Shown here: piece after piece, positions 1 to 6,500 of the stretch | Numbering within the stretch: the first letter of the stretch is position 1 | Layout of the letters: each line of letters begins with the position of its first letter | DNA from: Actinoallomurus sp045806665 | GTDB lineage: Bacteria; Actinomycetota; Actinomycetes; Streptosporangiales; Streptosporangiaceae | Assembly: GCA_045806665.1 (NCBI GenBank) | Contig: JBJMIW010000013.1 | Span: 1-8,362 of the forward strand | Reading direction: 5' to 3' | Length of the DNA: 8,362 nt | Made by a program: the position numbers and the translations under genes | The notes under the pieces: model-generated | What the model was told of the DNA's origin: nothing | The model's database searches: none | The model's input: only the letters and a program-made list of their open reading frames with translations

Positions 1-122
1 CAGTAGGCGGGTGTTCGGGAGTCGCCGCCGGTTGGGATGACGCGGAACCAGCGCTCCGGCGCCTTGCCCTTGCCTGTCGTCGGTGTTTCGTCGTTGTCGT
101 CGGTGGTGTCCACCAGGGCGAT
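1..122 (-). pseudogene. Inverted remnant of the giant gene's beta-rich module
   Basis: Read on the minus strand, bases 68 to 1 match 3995-4062 of the giant plus-strand gene at 57 of 68 positions (hand count). The encoded peptides also match: both read KAPERWFRV, then GGD, then RTPAYW. The minus reading frame continues upstream through IALVDTTDDND, which partly resembles the giant protein's stretch before KAPERW (YLDTHDTTNN). The frame stays open leftward past the window edge and rightward to an ATG at 356-354, but beyond about 122 I see no convincing similarity, so the 5' limit is unknown. It could be the 5' part of a real minus-strand paralogue leaving the window, or a dead fragment inverted by recombination. 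The homology is seen directly; the pseudogene status is inference. Confidence 0.5.
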
Positions 123-345
123 CGTGGCGGTGCAACTCCACACGCACCGCGATTCCGGCGACCCGGGAGCCAGGGCCTCCGCAGTATCTGACGCGCTGGC
201 GGACCGGCTGGGCACGCGGCGCACGAATGGTGGACCCGGACCCGGCAGCGCCCGCCCGCCGGTCGACCCCTGGGAGATCGGCGGCGGCGGCGGCCCCTCC
301 GGTGCGACGAACGACGTCGCACCGTCCGGCCCGTCCCAGGACGAG
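123..345. other. Interval with no convincing gene
   Basis: About 220 bases between the inverted remnant and the direct remnant. Open frames exist on both strands because of the high G+C. The plus frame running from ATG 37 gives a Gly/Pro/Ala-rich peptide through here (for example PWEIGGGGGPSG), and the minus frame gives a Pro-rich one. Neither has a recognisable domain or a good ribosome binding site. It may be linker sequence from one of the flanking remnants, with the rearrangement junction somewhere inside. No promoter, terminator or RNA structure was recognised. Confidence 0.4.
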
Positions 346-402
346 CACCTCCCCATCACGCAGCCCGACACGAACCAGGACGTTGACACACCGGCGAGAC
401 CG
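346..402 (+). pseudogene. Direct remnant of the giant gene's linker (HLPIT motif)
   Basis: Bases 346-359 are identical to 4325-4338, and the similarity fades over the next 25-30 bases. The translations correspond: HLPITQPDTNQDVDT here against HLPITEPDNNQTLPT in the giant protein, 10 of 15 residues the same. In the giant gene this motif lies about 260 bp downstream of the RTPAYW segment whose inverted copy sits at 1-68. The two pieces therefore look like parts of one paralogous module, one of which has flipped. The plus frame here is the one that later enters the first DUF397 segment. No start or ribosome site belongs to it, so it is best read as a fragment. Confidence 0.45.
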
Positions 403-429
403 AACGCGACGCAAGGAGACCAGCGAAGG

Positions 430-525
430 ATCCGGGAGGCCGATGGCGTTTCCTGGCTGAAGGCTTCGTACAGTGAGGGCCAGTACTGCGTGGAAGTCGC
501 CGTCCACGCCGGAGCTACCCGATAG
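430..525 (+). pseudogene. DUF397 family protein, short and without a standard start
   Basis: The frame reads GVSWLKASYSEGQ then YCVEVAV and stops at TAG 523-525. The W-x-K-x-S-Y/S-S-x-G...CVEVA pattern is the N-terminal half of DUF397, a small actinobacterial protein family usually found beside XRE-type regulators. The usual second half (an RDSKDP-like turn and a conserved Trp near the C-terminus) is absent, leaving about 30 residues. An AAGGAG lies at 413-418, but the codon where a start would be expected is ATC at 430; an ATG there would give a typical start (MREADGVSW). Longer in-frame starts (GTG 124, GTG 130, ATG 37) would append unrelated sequence. Either the start has mutated, ATC is used weakly, or this is a relic. 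Its stop overlaps the ribosome site of the next gene, as in a DUF397 tandem pair. Confidence 0.6.
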
Positions 526-529
526 GAGA
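524..529 (+). promoter_or_regulatory. Ribosome binding site (AGGAGA) that sets the TTG start at 536
   Basis: AGGAGA overlaps the TAG stop (523-525) of the preceding DUF397 segment and ends six bases before TTG 536. The frame is open from 461, so GTG 473 is also possible, but it lacks a comparable site, and the codons between 473 and 536 have no family resemblance. The next ATG in frame (758) has no Shine-Dalgarno sequence. The stop-overlapping site suggests translational coupling with the upstream reading frame. Confidence 0.65.
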
Positions 530-535
530 TCGAGT

Positions 536-595
536 TTGGTCACTCCCGGGTGGCGCAAGTCGAGCCGGAGCTCGGCGGACTTGGACTGCGTGCAA
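536..595 (+). other. DUF397 N-terminal segment fused to the giant protein
   Basis: Residues 1-20 read VTPGWRKSSRSSADLDCVQV after the initiator. WRKSSRS followed by DCVxV is a textbook DUF397 beginning, and its ribosome site and position directly after another DUF397 segment fit the common tandem arrangement. The normal remainder of the family (about 40 further residues with an RDSKDP-like motif and a late Trp) is not found after it. Instead the sequence passes straight into the papain-like region, with no frame break. The seam probably lies near the Cys-Val codons at 587-592. Confidence 0.6.
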
Positions 596-3500
596 GTCCT
601 CCTCGTTGAACCTCGCGATGTGGTCCGGCCGTCATCGACGGCCGCTCCGACGACCCCGCAGGTCTTCGACGGGACCGCTGGCGAGTGGTTCGGTAAGGTG
701 CTGCCCGGGCCGGACCGGCTGTCCGTCGCCGGGCTCAACCGCCTGGCCGACACGGTGATGAAGGCCGGCGGGACCACCACCGGTGTCGAAGCCCGGGTGG
801 GCCTCGACCGCATCACCGAGCTGATCCGGCTGTGGCATCCGGAGCGTGTCAGCCCCGCCCAGATCCTCGATGGCATGGCGCCCGGCGCTGTCGTCGCTCC
901 CGGGGATCTGGGACTGCCGACCTCGCGATGGCCCGCGGCGGCCACGTCCTGGAACACGTTGGTCGGCCAGGTGCCCGCAGGAGGCCTGACCGTCGTGGAC
1001 CTGGACCGGCCCGGCGGCCGCACCCACCAGATCGCCCTGGTGGACACTACCGCGGGCGTACAGGTGTTCGATCCCCTCGCCCCGGACACTTTGCGGGTCA
1101 CCCCTGTCCCGGACGAGCCGGATCGTCCCGGGATCGGCATGCCTGCGCTCGACAATGCCCGCGCTCTGACCATCAACGCCGACGGCACCACGCCGGACCA
1201 GCCAGAGCAGGTCTCCTCCACGCCGTCGGAGCCTGTCGTCGAAGGCGTCCCCGATCCCACCGACCCGCGCGGCCGCGTCCCAGTGTCCGACGCCGGCCCG
1301 AGCGAATGGGAGGCGGGCGGCCCCCCTGGTGCTCGGGCCGCAGCCGGCTCACCACCGATGGGCCCGCAGACGAGTGTGCGCCTACGGCTCAGTCAGGTGC
1401 TTGCGGAAAGTGAGTGGTGGCGGCTTTATCTGGATCCTCGTCATCATGGGATCGCACAGAGCAGGTTCCCGGAAAACCCTGGGTCCTTCTATGACAACGA
1501 TAAGTCGCCAGGGTATCAGCGCAGCATGCTCAACGCCTACCGGAAGTTCCTGGATTCGGAGGACGCGGGTTTCGCGCGACTGAATTCCGAAGCATACAAG
1601 CAAATGCACGATGCGGTGACTGAGTATGTGCATGATGACTTCGGCTGGTCCAATCAGGTGCCTCCTGGGCAGGTCGGCGGAGTAATCCCGCCGACCGCGT
1701 TCCCGCTACTTGGCGCCTCCCAGGCAAGCCAGGACGTATTCGCTGAGCAGATCGCCGGGCGGCCCTTGCTGCGCGAAGTGCGCGATGCCTTGTCCAAGTC
1801 CGGCCCGCAGCCAATAGCGATCATCAACCGGTTCCAGTACAGGAAACCGGTGATCACCACGACATACCAGGGCGATGAAGTCGTTGGACTGGTGGATGCT
1901 GCCCTGGATCAGTATTACGCAGAATCCGAGCAGGCGGCTACGCTAAATGAGCGTTTGCGCGCCATCGTAAGGGTTGTGCGAAGCCTGCATATTATACACC
2001 CGTTCATTGATGGCAACGGCCGACTCCACTCGCACCTTTTGTTGCAGAGACTACTGCTCGAACAAGGGATGCGGCCGGTAATTTTCGCCGATATGGACAT
2101 TAGCTTCGACGGAAGCCGTTCGCTGGACGATCTCGTCGAAATCATCAAACGCGAGCAGGATGCGGATCTTACCGCGGACATCGCCATCTTGAATTCCGAC
2201 GAAGATTTGGAATCCGTCTACAGCGGCGACGAAGACTCGCCCTCCGTCTACAGCGATGATTTTGCTGGGACTTTGGCCGACGTCGGGTCACTGGATGGGT
2301 CCGCCACACCGTTGGTGGCTGCGGGTTATGGGCGTGTGGTCGAGTTTGTGGGGTCCTTGCCGTCGGTGGCGGTGTTCGTGGATGATGCGGCGAATTTCGG
2401 GCATCAGGCCGCAGCAACGATGTTGATGGCGTCGTTGCGGGAGCTGGGGTATCGCGGGGATATCACGGTCGTTGCTTCGGGAAGTGTCCGGCAAAAACTT
2501 GAGCTGCTTATTCCCGAGGTTGAGCGGGAGCGGCTGGCGTGGGTCGAGGACCACTTCGATCCGTATGTTCGGCGGCCTGATCCTCGGCTGTCGGGTGGTT
2601 CGGGTGTCGGAGCGCCGTTGGTGTTGGTGGCGGCGAGTGACCGGTTGGGTACAGAGGACAACACCGCCGGTACGTTCCTTGACTTCCTCGGCGTCGATCA
2701 AGCGATCGTGCTCAAACCGTATGCATGGGAGACGTCGTCACGACTGATCTACACGCGTGAGTCGGCCGGTGCCACCCCGCTCGTGCGGAACCTGGACGAG
2801 GGCGGGGACGGCATCGCCCCGATCCCGGCCGACGCGCTGTTCCGGTTCCCGGTACCCAGATGGAGCGCTGAGGAGTTCGCAGCGCGGCTGGGTGCCGAGG
2901 TCACCTCGGCCGGTGCGGCCGCGGGGCTCGGCACGATCGTCGATGCGGTCACCTCCGGCCGCGTGGAGTTGATGCCGATCTATGGCCTGCATAACCTTCT
3001 GCCGGAAACTCGCGCTACCGCGCTGCCCGCATTGGCCGCCGGAGTGCACGCCGCCGGGCTGGAGGTTCCGGCCGTTGTCGTGGAGATCGGGAATTCCTCA
3101 GTCGACTTCGCTCCGCAGTACACGGCCGACTGGCTGGTGCACTCTGAGCTGACCGATCCTGATCTGACCGAAAGGATCGCCGGGCTCCAAGCGGGCCAGG
3201 TACTGGTGGTCCGCGCCGGCCGGTTGCCGCAAAGCGTGTTCCAGCAGATGTACCAGCTCGGGTCCTTGCCCGCAGTGCTCGAAGGCGCCAACACAGCCAA
3301 CCTCGCGCAGTTGATCGGACGCCCGTTCTTCTCCGCGCTGACCAAGCACACACCGTATCCCGATGCGGACTCCCCCGGCGCGCGCCGGCTCAAGCAGGTC
3401 ACCGACGCGATCGGTCACCTTTCACCATGGGCACAAGAGGTCACCGACGAGCCCGCCTACACCCAGATAATCACCGCCGACACCGCCTTGTCCGTCCTCA

Positions 3501-6500
3501 AGGACCTGCCGGCAACCCGCGACGGCCTGGTCATGTCTCAAGACGAGATGGCCAGACTGAAGAAAATCCTCGACGGCGAGGAACTGTCACAACTCCTCGG
3601 CGACACCCCCGACCTCGCCGCCCTGATCCGGTTCGACCCCAACGACTACACCGCTTACCGATACGACGAAGACGGCAACGAGATCCCGCTGACCGCCATC
3701 GCCTCAACCGAAGCGATCAGCACCGTCCAGGCACGAATCCTGCAGTGGCGACAAGACCACGTCCGCGAACTACTCGACACCCTGGGCGACCGATCCGTCC
3801 AACCCCCCACCGACCAAACCGACATCATCGCTGGCGCGATCGCCCAGACCCGTACTAACAACACCGTCCTGCACCACTACTTCCAACACATCACCACACA
3901 AGCCCAACACCCTGACAACGACCAACTACTCCAAGCGATCGACCGCTACCTCGACACCCACGACACCACCAACAACGGCAAGACATCGACAGCCGGCAAG
4001 GCACCCGAACGCTGGTTCCGCGTGCTACCGGACGGCGGCGACCCTCGAACACCCGCCTACTGGGCCAGCAGCAGCGGCCAAATCCAACTGCCGGACGGGC
4101 AGATCCTCTCCGACGACGGATGGGCACGCGACGGCAACGACTTCATCCACATGCCCACCGGAATGATCCTGCACGGCAATACCGGCTCGATCTACTCCAT
4201 CGACAACTGGGAAGAAGTTCAGGACACCTACCTCACACTCGGCCTCGTTGGTTACAACGCCCACGCCGACGAGTCCGGCCTCTACCTCGAACCCACCGAA
4301 GACACCCACGGCGCCACGACAGTTCACCTCCCCATCACCGAACCCGACAACAACCAAACCCTTCCCACGGACGGCATGGCCGGCCACGACGGGTTGAACG
4401 CGCTCGGTAGCGATCGTGAGTCCAGCGGTGCCGGGGCCGCGGCGAGCGATACCGGAGCGGGCCAGGACACGACCCCGGTGGACCCAGAACCACCTGAGTA
4501 CACGCCGGAGACGGTGCCGCAGTACGAGGATCGGCTGGTCCCGGTGGAGACGATTGCGGCGGTGGCGGCCCGGCTGCGCGTGACGGCGGAGCAGGCGGAA
4601 CGCTTGCTGCGGTATTCCTGGTTCGACGAGGAGCGTTTCGCCGCGGTCCGCGACCAGGTCGGCCTGGATGACGCGGCAGACCTGGCGGACCTGGTCGACC
4701 GGATCGGCCGGATCCCCGATGACCTGCGGGAGATCGCGAGCCGGCTCGCGCCGATGGACGCGCGCGGCGTCTACCAGGTGAGCCGCGAGTTCCAGATCGA
4801 CCCGCGTTACCTGGAGCTGTTCGGCGCCGAGCTACGCGACATCTACTCACGGGCGGCCGAGGGGCGAGCAGGTGGCACGCCTGAGCGATCTCTCGATCCT
4901 CTGGTCGGGGTTCGAGAGGTCTTCGAGAGCCGGTACGCCCCGGCTGACAAGATCGCGGATTTCGTGCTGGTCGCGACCCGCGTGGGGGTCAGCCCCCAGG
5001 AACTCCGCCAGATCATGCGCGAACGGTCTACTGCCCTCGATGATCTGCGGCGGATGGATCCCGTAGACCTCCTCGAATGGGTGGATGGAGCCTTTCGGGC
5101 CCGTCCAGACCACCGCACCGTCAGGGAACAAGCGGCTGACATCCTGCATCGGCAGATGCCCGGCAAGTTGCCGCAGTCGATGCCGGGGGCGGTGTCCGGG
5201 GTGCCCTTGGGAGGGGTGTCGGATGACTGGTTCGGTGACGCGCTGGCCGAGGTGGCGGCGCTGCTGTCACGCCGGGACGGTGACTATGACGACCGGGTGC
5301 GGTGGGCGACGAACCGCGCGCGCCGTCTGGTCGCCCTAAGCCGGAACGGCACCGTACCGGAGGGTGGAGGCGACGCCGCCGGCGCGTCCGCCGGTACGGG
5401 TGGCCTGGCGCAGGAGCGGCCGCCTGTGTCGGAGGCGGAGATCCAGGAGGTGGCCGAGCGGCTGACCCGGACCACGCAGGACGTGCTCCGCATCGCCGAT
5501 GTCTTCGGAATCGATCCACGCGACCTGGTGCTCTTCGGCGACTGGCTACCCGAAGGTGACCTATCCTGGCTGGCCGAGCTGGACCTCCCATCACTGAGCG
5601 AAGACGACGCGTCGTCGGTGACGGGCGATGACGTCTCACCGGATGAACCACGCTCGGGCGCGGTGGGACGGTTCGCCGAATACTCCCGCAATCTGCCCGC
5701 GTTCGTGTCGCTCGCCCGGCGTACCGGCATCGGAGCCGACGACCTGCTCGCCGTCCTCGACATGGCCCACCAGGACGAGGGGCTGACACTCGGCGACCTG
5801 ACGCAGATGCCCACGGACCACCTGGCAGACCTGGTACGCGGAACGCTGGACCGGTTGCAGCAGGTGGCGGATCTCTTCCCACCGATGCCGGCACGTGACG
5901 TGGCCTGGGTCTACCGCGAGTTCGGCGTCGAGCCAGAGCACTTGTGGATCTTCGGCGATAACGTCCGGGAGTCCTACGCCTCCCCCGATCCGGAAGGCTC
6001 CACGCCGCGAGAAGAGCTCACGAACCTGTTCAGCCAGTTCCCGGAGGGCTTCGTGACCGTCGCCATCCGTGCGGGTGTGAGCAGCGCGAACGACCTGTTC
6101 GCGGTGCTCATGTCGTTCGACAACGCTCGACAGCACACCCTGGACCAGCTGCAGGAGATGGCTCCGGACGACGTCCGTTGGGTGGTCGGCGGCGAGCTGT
6201 CGCGGTTGCGGGAGATCGCGGGCTCGCTCGCACCCATGAGCGTGCTCGACGTCGCGACTGTCGTCTTCGTCTCCCGGGTGGAGCTGGACCACATCAGGGT
6301 TTTCGGCCCGGAGGTACAGGCGATCTACGCGCAAGCGCGCGACGACGGCTCCGACCCGGCGGCAGCGGCAGAGCACATGTTCACCGACTACGCGGAGAAC
6401 ACTCCGGGTTTCCATGGGAACCTCCCGAGCTTCGCCAGGTGGGCGGCGAGCGCGCAGATGAGCGCCGAGGAGTTGCGTGCCGCCCTTTGGGCTGTTCCTT

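Noticed and set aside
1..356. A complete-looking minus-strand 5' end from ATG at 356-354
   Set aside because: The upstream two thirds are low-complexity Pro/Ser/Gly sequence and overlap the plus-strand HLPIT remnant. Only 1-122 has support on the minus strand.
473..475. GTG 473 as the start of the giant gene
   Set aside because: In frame but without a Shine-Dalgarno sequence, and it would add about 20 residues overlapping the DUF397 segment in another frame. TTG 536 has AGGAGA at good spacing and begins a recognisable DUF397 N-terminus.
37..525. A 162-codon plus-strand gene starting at ATG 37
   Set aside because: Its first part is antisense to the KAPERWF remnant, there is no ribosome site before ATG 37, and only the last 30 or so codons (DUF397) look genuine. 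Reported as fragments instead.
1454..1471. SRFPEN as a Fic inhibitory (S/T)xxxE(G/N) motif
   Set aside because: It fits the pattern literally, but has Pro before the Glu and lies in a Pro/Gly-rich stretch unlikely to be the needed helix; such a short motif is expected by chance in a domain this size.
5121..5894. Minus-strand open frame of 257 codons opposite the repeats
   Set aside because: Arg/Pro/Ser-rich translation without domain resemblance, and fully antisense to the continuous plus frame, which shows recurring motifs. Typical high-GC shadow.
5636..6415. Minus-strand open frame of 259 codons
   Set aside because: Its apparent repeats mirror the plus-strand SLAPM repeats. No ribosome site or family similarity; antisense shadow.
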